A stretch of DNA of 64,000 bases from Alphaproteobacteria bacterium (GTDB lineage Bacteria > Pseudomonadota > Alphaproteobacteria > UBA8366): the NCBI GenBank assembly GCA_021774335.1, contig JAJFJD010000059.1:1-64000 (forward strand), read 5' to 3'. The position numbers and the translations under genes are program-made. Of the stretch, positions 36,261 through 44,281 are shown one piece after another. Each line of letters starts with the position of its first letter. Position 1 is the stretch's first letter. The notes beneath the pieces are model-generated. The model was not told where the DNA came from. It saw only the letters and a program-made list of their open reading frames with translations, and searched no databases.

Positions 36261-39050
36261 TCAGTGCGCCTGATCCCAGTTATCGCCGATCCCGGCATCC
36301 ACGACCAGGGGCACGTCGAGGGCGACCGCCGGTTCCGCGGCGCCGCCCATAACATCCTTCACCACGGCGACGGTGTCGTCGATCTGGGCTTCGGGCACTT
36401 CGAAAATCAATTCGTCATGCACCTGCAGCAGCATATCGGCCCCAAGCTTTTTCGACGCCATCGCCGCCGGGACCCGGATCATCGCGCGCTTGATGATATC
36501 CGCCGCCGTCCCCTGGATCGGCGCATTGATCGCCTGCCGTTCGGCATAGTTCCGGCGCATCGGGTTCTTGTCGACGATGCCCGGCAGATGGATGCGGCGG
36601 CCGAACAGCGTGGTCACCATGCCGGTCTGGCGGCATTCCTCGCGCGCGCGCTCCATATAGTCGCTGATGCCGGGATAGCGTTCGAAATAGGTCGCGATAT
36701 AGTCGCGTGCCTCCTTCTGCGCGATACCGAGCTGCCGCGCCAGCCCGAAGGCGCTGATGCCGTAGATAATGCCGAAGTTGATCGCCTTCGCTTGACGGCG
36801 CACCAACGGGTCCATGCCTTCCATCGGCACGTCGAAGACCTGCGACGCAGTCAGCGCGTGGATGTCGGCACCCTCCTGGAACGCATCGATCAAGGATTGA
36901 ATACCGGCCATATGCGCCAGCACGCGCAGCTCGATCTGGCTGTAGTCGAAGGACACCAGCTTGCAGCCCTCGCGCGCGATGAACGCCTGCCGGATCTTGC
37001 GGCCTTCCTCGCTCCGCACGGGGATGTTCTGCAGGTTGGGGTCGGTCGAGGCCAGTCGACCGGTCTGTGCGCCCGCCATCGCGTAGGACGTATGTATACG
37101 CTTCGTCTCGGGGTTGATCTCCTCGACCAGCTTATCGGTGTAGGTGCTTTTCAGCTTGGCGATCTGCCGCCAATCGAGCACCCGCGCCGGCAGTTCGTGC
37201 CCGGCCGCGGCCAGGCCTTCCAGCACGTCCTGATCGGTTTTGTAGGCGCCGGTCTTGGTCTTCTTCGCGCCCGGCAGGCTCATCTTGTCGAACAGGATCT
37301 CGCCGAGTTGCTTCGGTGAGCCGATGTTGAAGTCCTCACCGGCCAAGGTGCGGATTTCATCCTCCAACCCGCCCATGCGCTGTGCGAAATCCCGGCTCAG
37401 CCCGCGCAGGATTTCAGGGTCGACCAGCACGCCCTTACGTTCGAGTGTGGACAGAACCGAGATCAACGGCCGTTCGATGGTCTCATAGACGGTGGCCATA
37501 TGTTCGCTAACCAGACGCGGCTTCAGCGTCTTGTGCAGCCGCAGCGTGATATCGGCATCCTCCGCCGCGTAGCCGCAAGCCTTGTCGAGCGGCACATAGT
37601 CGAAGGTCACCTGCGATTTGCCGCTGCCGACCACATCCTTGTATTTCACCGTGGTCACGCCGAGGTGGCGGATCGCCAACTCGTCCATGCCATGCTTATT
37701 CGCCCCGCCGTCCAACACGAAGGACAGCAGCATCGTGTCGTCGACTGGTGTGACTTCCACTCCATGTTGGGCAAGAATCAGCGCGTCGTATTTGATGTTC
37801 TGCCCGATTTTCAGGACCGACGGGTCCTCGAGCAGTGGCTTCAGCATGTCGATCGCGCGCTTGAGGCGAATCTGCTCGGGCGCACCGTCGTCCGCGTCGG
37901 CGTTACCGCCGCCGCCGAGATCGAGCGCGCCCTGCCCGTTCGGCTTGCGGTGCGCCACCGGGATGTAACAGGCCTTGCCCGGCGTCACCGACAGCGAGAC
38001 CCCGACCAATTCCGCCACGGTCGCGTTTAACGAGGTCGTCTCCGTGTCGACCGCGACGAACCCGGCGTCGGTCGCCGTCTCGATCCATGCCGCCAGCGCC
38101 TTTTCGTCCTGCACCAGTTCGTAGTCGACCTCAGTCGGCGGCGCATCCGTCGCGTCCGCGGACTCGATACCCAGTCTGCTTTCGACCCGCGACACGATCG
38201 ACTTGAAGCCCTGCTCCAATAGAAACGGAATCAGCGTGTCGGGGTCGACCTCGCGGCGTCCGAAGGCCTCCAGGCCGGCCTCGACCGGAACGTCGTCGCG
38301 CAACTGCACCAATTGGCGGGAAATCCGCGCCAGGTCGGCATTCTCCATCAGGTTCTGCCGCCGTTTCGGCTGCTTGATCTCTTCGGCGCGCGCAAGCAGC
38401 GACTCGAGATCGCCGTATTCGGTCAGAAGCTGCGCCGCGGTTTTCACGCCGATACCCGGTACGCCGGGCACGTTGTCGCTCGAGTCGCCGGCCAGCGCCT
38501 GCACCTCGACCACCTTGTCGGGGCCCAGGCCGAATTTCTCGACGACCTCGTCATGCCCGATCATCTTATTCTTCATGGCATCGAACATGGTCACCTTGTC
38601 GGTGACCAACTGCATCAGGTCCTTGTCGGACGACACGATGGTGACTTCCGCGCCGGCCTCGGCCGCCTGTTTCGCATAGGTCGCGATGATGTCGTCCGCC
38701 TCGAAACCCGGCATCTCGATCGCCGGGACGTTGAACGCCTCGACCGCTGCCTTGACCAGATCAAACTGCGGCACCAACTCCTCGGGCGGCGGCGGGCGGT
38801 GCGCCTTGTATTCGGGATAGATATCGTTGCGGAAGGTCTTGCGCGCCGCGTCGAAAATCACGGCGAGGCGATCCGCGTCGGTATCCTCGAGAATCTTCAT
38901 CAGCATCTGCGTGAAGCCGTACACCGCGTTGACCGGCGTCCCGTCCGGACGGGTCAGCGGGCGCACGCCGTGGAAGGCGCGGAAGATGAAGCCCGATCCA
39001 TCGATCAGGTAAACATGCTGGGGCGCGGACGTCTCGGTTGACTTTGGCAT
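36261..39050 (-). CDS. polA: DNA polymerase I
   Basis: A 929-residue three-domain enzyme for Okazaki fragment maturation and repair. The N-terminal 5'-nuclease has YLIDGSGFIFRAFHG and GFEADDIIAT. The middle 3'-5' exonuclease retains the metal motif FVAVDTETTSLN, so proofreading is probably active. The polymerase motifs are A (SFDYSQIELR), B (RRQAKAINFGIIYG) and C (LQVHDELIFEV). All catalytic carboxylates are present. The upstream 39051-39186 stretch separates it from a divergent VOC gene. Confidence 0.98.
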   Translation of the reverse strand: MPKSTETSAPQHVYLIDGSGFIFRAFHGVRPLTRPDGTPVNAVYGFTQMLMKILEDTDADRLAVIFDAARKTFRNDIYPEYKAHRPPPPEELVPQFDLVKAAVEAFNVPAIEMPGFEADDIIATYAKQAAEAGAEVTIVSSDKDLMQLVTDKVTMFDAMKNKMIGHDEVVEKFGLGPDKVVEVQALAGDSSDNVPGVPGIGVKTAAQLLTEYGDLESLLARAEEIKQPKRRQNLMENADLARISRQLVQLRDDVPVEAGLEAFGRREVDPDTLIPFLLEQGFKSIVSRVESRLGIESADATDAPPTEVDYELVQDEKALAAWIETATDAGFVAVDTETTSLNATVAELVGVSLSVTPGKACYIPVAHRKPNGQGALDLGGGGNADADDGAPEQIRLKRAIDMLKPLLEDPSVLKIGQNIKYDALILAQHGVEVTPVDDTMLLSFVLDGGANKHGMDELAIRHLGVTTVKYKDVVGSGKSQVTFDYVPLDKACGYAAEDADITLRLHKTLKPRLVSEHMATVYETIERPLISVLSTLERKGVLVDPEILRGLSRDFAQRMGGLEDEIRTLAGEDFNIGSPKQLGEILFDKMSLPGAKKTKTGAYKTDQDVLEGLAAAGHELPARVLDWRQIAKLKSTYTDKLVEEINPETKRIHTSYAMAGAQTGRLASTDPNLQNIPVRSEEGRKIRQAFIAREGCKLVSFDYSQIELRVLAHMAGIQSLIDAFQEGADIHALTASQVFDVPMEGMDPLVRRQAKAINFGIIYGISAFGLARQLGIAQKEARDYIATYFERYPGISDYMERAREECRQTGMVTTLFGRRIHLPGIVDKNPMRRNYAERQAINAPIQGTAADIIKRAMIRVPAAMASKKLGADMLLQVHDELIFEVPEAQIDDTVAVVKDVMGGAAEPAVALDVPLVVDAGIGDNWDQAH

Positions 39051-39159
39051 GCGAACTCACACAAGAAGGGATGATGGGATCAGGATGCCGGATCGCATCC
39101 CGGGCGGCAAGGCATCGCATCGCGCGACCGGACAAAGCACGCATAATGTACCCCAGGAA

Positions 39160-39186
39160 CGGAGACCACGGAGACCACGGAGACCA
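39160..39186 (+). repeat. Three tandem 9-nt repeats carrying Shine-Dalgarno sequences
   Basis: The unit CGGAGACCA occurs three times in direct tandem (39160, 39169, 39178) and ends immediately before the ATG of the VOC gene. Each copy holds a GGAG ribosome-binding core. The 9-nt period lets copies be gained or lost by slippage while changing the number of ribosome sites. Confidence 0.9.
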
Positions 39187-39579
39187 ATGACCATCACCGA
39201 AATAATTCCCTTGCTCAATGTCGAGGGCGCCGACCGCAGCATCGCCTTCTATCGTGACGTGTTGGGCTTTGAAGTGGTGCAGACATTCGAGGCCGACGGC
39301 GCGACGGTCTGGGCCATGCTCAAAAGCGGCGAGACAAAGCTGATGATCAATTGCCCGGATAACGCCGACAGCAAGGCGCGGCGAAACGCGGATAGCTACG
39401 GCGGCGTGGTGCTGTACTGCTATGTCGAGTCGGCGCGCGACCGGCATGCGGACCTCTCGGCACGCGGCGTCACGGTGGGCGCCGTTACTACCGAGGCCTA
39501 CGGCATGGAGGAGTTTCTGCTGCGCGATCCCGACGGCTATGAGATCGCAATCGGCAGCCGGCTGACCCAGCTCGCCTGA
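39187..39579 (+). CDS. VOC family (glyoxalase/bleomycin-resistance fold) protein
   Basis: 130 residues from the ATG right after the tandem GGAG repeat. Paired beta-alpha-beta-beta-beta modules are visible: NVEGADRSIAFYRDVLGFEVVQ in the first half and FLLRDPDGYEIAIGSRL in the second, the latter supplying a conserved metal-ligand Glu. It is similar in size to bleomycin-resistance-like and glyoxalase-like single-domain proteins. The substrate is unknown. It is divergent from polA and convergent with a small zinc-finger gene 5 nt away. Confidence 0.9.
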   Translation: MTITEIIPLLNVEGADRSIAFYRDVLGFEVVQTFEADGATVWAMLKSGETKLMINCPDNADSKARRNADSYGGVVLYCYVESARDRHADLSARGVTVGAVTTEAYGMEEFLLRDPDGYEIAIGSRLTQLA

Positions 39580-39584
39580 CGTGT

Positions 39585-39764
39585 TTAATGTGCGGCCGCG
39601 GCTTTCGCGCCCTTCTTCAGGACGAAGTGGCGGCCGCAATACGGACAATCGACCTCTTTTTTCTCGCCCATGTTGAGAAAGACGCGGGGATGACCGAGCG
39701 CCCCGCCGCCGCCGTCGCAAGCCACCTGTGGGCTATCGACCTCGAGCGTTTCTACCGGTTCCAT
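39585..39764 (-). CDS. Zinc-finger domain-containing protein (zf-CHCC, NDUFS6-like)
   Basis: A 59-residue gene. Translation from the ATG at 39764 begins MEPVETLEVDSP and contains VACDGGGGALGHPRVFLNM and VDCPYCGRHFVLKKG. The Cys, His and CxxC are the ligands of the zf-CHCC fold shared with mitochondrial complex I subunit NDUFS6. Such small proteins are ubiquitous in Alphaproteobacteria; a complex I assembly role is plausible but only inferred. It ends 5 nt from the VOC stop on the opposite strand. Confidence 0.92.
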   Translation of the reverse strand: MEPVETLEVDSPQVACDGGGGALGHPRVFLNMGEKKEVDCPYCGRHFVLKKGAKAAAAH

Positions 39765-39900
39765 GGCAGCGCGACCTCCTTGCGCAAAAGTGATAGGCAG
39801 TTCCGCCGCCGGGCGTTGATTGACCCGCCGGCCCGGCGGATGATACCGAAAGCATCGTCAGGTTCAACCATTCACATTACGACAGGATCGATCCGCCGCA

Positions 39901-40926
39901 ATGGCCCAGCCTGCCGCCGAACCACCCACCACCGAATTGCCGGTCCCCGACAACGCCATCGAGGTGCGCGGCCTGACGAAGGTTTACGGCCGCCGCAAGG
40001 CGCGCGGATCAAAGCCGGCGCCGAAACCGGCCTTGGACACTGTGGACCTGGACGTGCCGCAAGGCGCGCTGTTCGCCCTGCTGGGCCCCAACGGTGCGGG
40101 CAAATCGACGTTGATCAATATTCTCGCCGGACTTGTCGTCAAGACAGCGGGTAGCGTGCGGGTCTGGGACATCGACATCGACACCGATCCACGCGGCGCG
40201 CGAGCCGCCATTGGCGTGGTGCCGCAGGAACTGAATATCGATTCCTATTTCACGCCGCGCGAATACATGGAGATGCAGGCAGGGTTGTACGGCGTGCCGG
40301 TGCGCGAGCGCCGGACCATGGAGATCCTTGAGATGGTCGGCTTGACCGACAAGGCGGATTCCTATGGCCGTACATTGTCCGGCGGCATGCGGCGGCGACT
40401 GTTGATTGCCAAGGCGATGGTGCACGACCCGCCGATCCTGGTGCTGGACGAGCCGACCGCCGGCGTCGACATCACGCTGCGCGAACAGCTTTGGGACAAT
40501 GTCCGGGCCTTGAACCGACGCGGCGTGACGATCCTTCTGACCACGCACTACCTCGAGGAAGCCGAGGAACTCTGCGACCGCATTGCGATCATAAACCATG
40601 GCCGGGTGGTCGCCTGCGACAGCCGCGACGCATTGCTGAGCCGGATCGACGGCAAGACGATGGATGTGACCATGTCGGGCGCGATCGGCGACATTCCCGA
40701 TCCGCTGCGACGTTACCAGACCAGCAGCCCCGCGCCGAACCGGTTGCGTATCCAATACCAAAGCGGCCGCACGAGCGCCGGCGAAATCCTCGACGCGATT
40801 GCGCGGAGCGGGCTGAACGTCGTCGACCTGCGAACCGAAGAAGCCGACCTGGCAACGATCTTCCGGCAATTGACGCGAGACGACGGCGGCACGGCGCGGC
40901 GGCCGGATGAGGACGAGTATCGATGA
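39901..40926 (+). CDS. ABC transporter ATP-binding protein (ABC-2/DrrA-like)
   Basis: 341 residues. Walker A is LLGPNGAGKSTLINILAGL, the signature is YGRTLSGGMRRRLLIAKAM, Walker B is ILVLDEPTAGVDI and the switch is THYLEEAEEL. A Lys/Arg/Pro-rich insert (about 34-43) sits between the first strands, and a C-terminal domain of about 90 residues follows the ATPase. No permease gene is adjacent: the next gene, overlapping by 4 nt, is a lipoprotein hydrolase. The partner permease must be elsewhere. Confidence 0.92.
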   Translation: MAQPAAEPPTTELPVPDNAIEVRGLTKVYGRRKARGSKPAPKPALDTVDLDVPQGALFALLGPNGAGKSTLINILAGLVVKTAGSVRVWDIDIDTDPRGARAAIGVVPQELNIDSYFTPREYMEMQAGLYGVPVRERRTMEILEMVGLTDKADSYGRTLSGGMRRRLLIAKAMVHDPPILVLDEPTAGVDITLREQLWDNVRALNRRGVTILLTTHYLEEAEELCDRIAIINHGRVVACDSRDALLSRIDGKTMDVTMSGAIGDIPDPLRRYQTSSPAPNRLRIQYQSGRTSAGEILDAIARSGLNVVDLRTEEADLATIFRQLTRDDGGTARRPDEDEYR

Positions 40927-42008
40927 TGCGCCGGATGGTCGCGCTGATCGCCGCGATCTCGGCGGTGCTGCTGGCCGCCGGCGCCTGCGCGCCCCGCATC
41001 ATGCCGCCCGGCGAAGCGGTCGCCCCGGCGGCGATCAACGACGATCACCTACGCATGCCCGACGGTGCGCGTCTGCCCCTGCGGACCTGGAAACCTGACG
41101 GCAATCCGCACGTGGTAGTGCTCGCCCTGCACGGGTTCAACGACTATTCAAACGCCTTCGACGCGCCGGCGCGGACCCTCACCCGACACGGTGTCCTGAC
41201 CTATGCCTATGACCAGCGCGGGTTCGGAGACGCCCCGCACACCGGAATCTGGCCGGGCGTTCGCGGACTGACCAGCGATCTGCGGATCGCCAGCCGCCTA
41301 ATCAAGGCGCGTCATCCCGGTACGCCGCTGGTGCTGCTGGGCGAAAGCATGGGCAGTAGCGTGATCATGGCGGCAATGGCCGAGGACGACCCGCCGACCG
41401 CCGACCGCATCGTATTGTCCGCTCCCGCCGTCTGGGCGCGCGTGATCATGCGCAACTGGCAGCGCGGGCTGCTGTCTTTCTTTGCGCACACGATTCGCGC
41501 GGTGCAGTTCACCGGCCAGGGCATGGGCAAGGTGCCGTCGGACAATATCGGCATGCTGCGCAAGCTCGGCCGCGACCCAAAGGTCATCAAATGGACCCGG
41601 GTGGACGCCGTCTATGGGCTGGTGAACCTGATGGATGCGGCTTTGGACGCCACCCCGGCGCTGCGCGGCGACGTGCTGATACTGTTGGGCCAGAACGAGG
41701 ACATCATCCCCGGCTTTGCCATGAAGGCCTTCCGCAGTCGCCTGCCGATGAATGAATGCGGCGTGCGGGTGGCGCAGTACGACAGTGGCTTTCACATGCT
41801 GCTGCGCGACCTCAACGCCGATCGCGTGCTGGGCGACATCACGGCCTGGGTGGCCAATCCGAACGACGCGTTACCGTCCGGATCGGAGCGCCCGTTGGCC
41901 GTTGCCGACGCGTCAACGCCGATCATAAAGGGAATGAAAGAAGGGGATGGCGCCAAAGCACGGCTTGCCGTACATTGCGCCGGTTCGAAACAGGCAAGGC
42001 GCCCGTAG
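40923..42008 (+). CDS. Alpha/beta hydrolase lipoprotein (monoacylglycerol lipase/lysophospholipase-like)
   Basis: 361 residues. The signal peptide ends in a lipobox-like AAGAC (Cys about 22), suggesting an envelope lipoprotein. The fold shows VVLALHGFNDYSNAF (oxyanion HG), YAYDQRGFGD, the nucleophile elbow LLGESMGSSV, an acid in LGQNEDIIPG and the His in YDSGFHMLLRDL. It is coupled to the ABC ATPase by an ATGA overlap. The last codons and TAG lie inside tRNA-Arg (10-nt overlap), so the 3' end of this mRNA is constrained by tRNA processing. The final 40 residues are low in family resemblance. Confidence 0.88.
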   Translation: MMRRMVALIAAISAVLLAAGACAPRIMPPGEAVAPAAINDDHLRMPDGARLPLRTWKPDGNPHVVVLALHGFNDYSNAFDAPARTLTRHGVLTYAYDQRGFGDAPHTGIWPGVRGLTSDLRIASRLIKARHPGTPLVLLGESMGSSVIMAAMAEDDPPTADRIVLSAPAVWARVIMRNWQRGLLSFFAHTIRAVQFTGQGMGKVPSDNIGMLRKLGRDPKVIKWTRVDAVYGLVNLMDAALDATPALRGDVLILLGQNEDIIPGFAMKAFRSRLPMNECGVRVAQYDSGFHMLLRDLNADRVLGDITAWVANPNDALPSGSERPLAVADASTPIIKGMKEGDGAKARLAVHCAGSKQARRP

Positions 42009-42075
42009 CTCAGCTGGATAGAGCGACGCCCTCCGGAGGCGTAGGTCAGGGGTTCGAATCCTCTCGGGCGCGCCA
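41999..42075 (+). tRNA. tRNA-Arg (anticodon CCG)
   Basis: The acceptor stem GCGCCCG pairs with CGGGCGC, followed by discriminator G and encoded CCA. The D-arm is AGCTCAGCTGGATAGAGC, the anticodon stem ACGCC/GGCGT surrounds CTCCGGA (anticodon CCG, reading CGG), and the T-arm is GGGGTTCGAATCCTC. The first 10 nt overlap the end of the upstream hydrolase gene. tRNA-Arg genes are frequent integration sites. Confidence 0.97.
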
Positions 42076-42141
42076 TTTCTTTAGGAATGGTCGGCTTCTT
42101 ATCCAAAAACAAGTTCGAACTTTGTTCGAACGGGCGCGCCA
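42065..42141 (+). repeat. Partial duplication of the tRNA-Arg 3' end (possible att scar)
   Basis: The 11 nt CGGGCGCGCCA that end the tRNA (42065-42075) recur at 42131-42141. Just before the second copy are two copies of the palindrome GTTCGAAC (42113-42120 and 42124-42131), similar to the T-loop core. This is consistent with a short attL/attR-like footprint, but 11 GC-rich bases are short and only 66 nt apart. Confidence 0.45.
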
Positions 42142-42697
42142 ACCTCCTCTCTCAAATTGCAATTTTACTCAATCATTGGTCGGATCATGTCTTTGACCCG
42201 AGTCATCTCGGCTCGGAGCGATGCCGCGCAGACCCAATTCGCCCGATTGGCACGATTCGTCCCGGCAAATGCAGCATAGAAGTCCAACGAGTCGGTCAGA
42301 TTGGTCTTGTCGCGCGTTCACCAACGGGTGATCCCGACGCGCTCCCACATGCCCATACCGAGGCTGCCATCGAAATGCATGACACGCATTCCCAGCAGTA
42401 GGATCTCGTTTCGAGTCAGCCCGAATACCTTGCGTATCGATGTCGCAACCATACCTGACGAGCGCGATACTTTCGTGCAGATTGGACACGTTGATCGGGT
42501 TGGCTGCGTCATCTGGTCGCACAAATTTTCGTTATTCGGGCCACCTTGGTTTCGCACTCTCGGCCTTCGCCGGCCAGCCTGGGAATGACAACCAAGTCAT
42601 TGATTTATAGTCAAAACACCCGCTACCCATAGCTGTAACAATTCATCCGTACAAATTTATGTTGTCCGGAAAATTTTCGATGTATACAATGCGCGCC
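42076..42697. other. Gene-poor, compositionally different region after tRNA-Arg
   Basis: About 620 nt without a convincing gene. GC is visibly lower than in the surrounding sequence. On the minus strand a frame reads from 42557 to a TGA at 42318-42320. It continues in the same frame as LTDSLDFYAAFAGTNR and MTRVKDMIRPMIE to a stop at about 42174, so it may be a decayed coding sequence. No family is recognised, and the frames can equally be chance. Confidence 0.5.
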
Positions 42698-42883
42698 ATG
42701 AAATTCAACAAAAGAAAACTCTACAAGACTAGGGAGCGAAAATGCCTCATGTGTACCAAGGAATTTCGGAGTGAATGGGCAGGCAATCGTGTTTGCAAAA
42801 AATGCCGCACTTCGTCTTCTTGGAAAGAAGGCAACATGACTTCTGTTGATCCTATCTGCACGGAAAGCTCCGCACTTACCTAG
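42698..42883 (+). CDS. Small zinc-ribbon-like protein (hypothetical)
   Basis: 61 residues from the ATG at 42698 (MKFNKRKLYKTRERKCLM); in-frame ATGs at 42659, 42680 and 42689 would extend it. Two Cys pairs, CLMC and CKKC, bracket TKEFRSEWAGNRV, the layout of tiny four-Cys zinc ribbons found as orphans in alphaproteobacterial genomes. Codon use is AT-richer than its neighbours (AAA, AAT and TGT are frequent). No clear ribosome site is seen. A role is unknown; DNA or RNA binding is only a guess. Confidence 0.55.
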   Translation: MKFNKRKLYKTRERKCLMCTKEFRSEWAGNRVCKKCRTSSSWKEGNMTSVDPICTESSALT

Positions 42884-43301
42884 TCTTAAATTAGAGCAGA
42901 AAATTTGGTGGTTTGACGCGATTCCCGCCGCAGTAGGTTAGGGATTGAGGGGGAATTGCGCCCGACCGTGGTGATGACCTGCATCGCGCAGGCCCTGTCC
43001 GGTCTTATTTCGCCGGGATTGGGGCCGATGGCCCATTGGTTTCAGAGGAAACCACATCGGGCGGCGCGCGCGGGCAGTTGCCAGCATTATGACCGGCCCG
43101 GATTGAAATTCCAGCGCGCCGGGGCGGCGGCGTTTTTCCGACGCAGTGCGAACCCGATCGGCGCAACATTTCCGAAATCAAAACTTGAAAATTTAACGCT
43201 TGAGTTGCTGCCCGGCTTACGGTGAGACTTAAACGTTCAACTGCCGCGACTTCACGGCGGTCTACCGCCGGACGACACTCTGGGACAACAGGGAGACGCC
43301 C
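42884..43301. other. Intergenic region upstream of the MBL-fold gene
   Basis: 418 nt. An 89-codon open frame (42956-43225, plus) begins inside it, but its composition and lack of any domain do not support coding. GC returns to the chromosomal level from about 42900. The last 30 nt carry the CAGGGAGA ribosome site of the next gene. No RNA gene or hairpin of note was seen. Confidence 0.5.
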
Positions 43302-44132
43302 ATGTTTTTTTCGACTGCACGCGTGAAATACGGCCTTATCGCGGGATTGGCCGCGGGCCTCATGGCCGCCGCGCCGGCCACCGCGAAGGACGTTAAAGTT
43401 CAGTGGTACGGCCAGTCCGCCTTCAAGATCACCTCACCCGGTGGCAAGGTAATCCTGATCGATCCGTTCATCATGAAAAACCCGAAGACACCGAAAGAGC
43501 TGAAGAATCTGGAGAAGATCGGCAAAGTCGATCTGATTCTCGTGACGCATGGCCATGGCGATCATGTCGGCGACACCGTCAAACTCGCCAACATGAAAAA
43601 TGCCAAGGTGGGCATCAACGCCGACATGGGGCGAACCTTCGCGTCGGTCGGGTGGTTGAAAATGAAGCAGATGATCCGCTTCAACAAAAGCGGCCCGATC
43701 AAGCCCATCGGACCGGACATCACGGTGACCATGGTGCGGGCGGAACATAGCTCCGAAGTGCGCTACAAGGATCCGGACAGCAAGAAGGAATCGATGCTGC
43801 CGGGCGGCGAACCCGCCGGGTATATCATCAAGCTGGAGAACGGCTATACGATCTATCATGCCGGCGACACCGGCGTGTTCGCCGACATGAAGTTCATCAG
43901 CGAATACTACAAGCCGGACCTGGCGCTGCTGCCGATCGGCGGCCATTTCACGATGGATCCGGTACACGCGGCCTATGCGACCCGCGAGCTGCTGAAAACG
44001 CCGATCGTGGTGCCAATGCATTACGGCACGTTCAAGCCGCTCAAGGGCACGCCGGCGCAGTTCAAGGAGGCCCTCGGGAAGACGTCGACCAAGGTTGTTG
44101 TCATGAAGCCCGGTGAAACACGCAATTTCTAG
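43302..44132 (+). CDS. Exported UPF0173-like metal-dependent hydrolase (MBL fold)
   Basis: 276 residues. A Sec signal peptide (about 1-28, ending APATA) precedes a metallo-beta-lactamase fold. Metal ligands are in VTHGHGDHVGD (HxHxDH), with later ligands in RAEHSSE, YHAGDTGVF and PMHYGTF. UPF0173 members are normally cytoplasmic, so the export signal is a variation. The substrate is unknown. GGGAGA is 5 nt before the ATG. It is followed by a 12-bp hairpin terminator. Confidence 0.9.
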   Translation: MFFSTARVKYGLIAGLAAGLMAAAPATAKDVKVQWYGQSAFKITSPGGKVILIDPFIMKNPKTPKELKNLEKIGKVDLILVTHGHGDHVGDTVKLANMKNAKVGINADMGRTFASVGWLKMKQMIRFNKSGPIKPIGPDITVTMVRAEHSSEVRYKDPDSKKESMLPGGEPAGYIIKLENGYTIYHAGDTGVFADMKFISEYYKPDLALLPIGGHFTMDPVHAAYATRELLKTPIVVPMHYGTFKPLKGTPAQFKEALGKTSTKVVVMKPGETRNF

Positions 44133-44154
44133 TATTGCCTGAAATCTAGTTAAT

Positions 44155-44190
44155 ATTACGGCGGGCTGAAATTCAAATGCCCGCCGTAAT
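44155..44190 (+). terminator. Terminator hairpin after the MBL-fold gene
   Basis: A perfect 12-bp inverted repeat ATTACGGCGGGC (44155-44166) / GCCCGCCGTAAT (44179-44190) with a 12-nt loop lies 22 nt past the stop. A short T-rich TTC follows. Because it sits between genes of opposite orientation it may serve both strands. Confidence 0.8.
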
Positions 44191-44281
44191 TCATTGGTCC
44201 AAATGTGTATATTGCATCAAGCTGTATTTTAGCCCGATGTCATCCAATTTCCCGACAGTTCTTACGTGAACTGATTGTTAG

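Noticed and set aside
34433..36352. 639-codon open frame on the plus strand opposite the GST and Ldh genes
   Set aside because: It is the antisense shadow of two genes with clear families; its His/Arg/Asp-rich composition is typical of high-GC reverse frames and no domain is visible.
36264..37319. 351-codon plus-strand frame antisense to the polA polymerase domain
   Set aside because: Shadow of a strongly conserved enzyme; composition and lack of start signals argue against coding.
42956..43225. 89-codon open frame upstream of the MBL gene
   Set aside because: No ribosome site, no domain, and unlike composition; probably chance.
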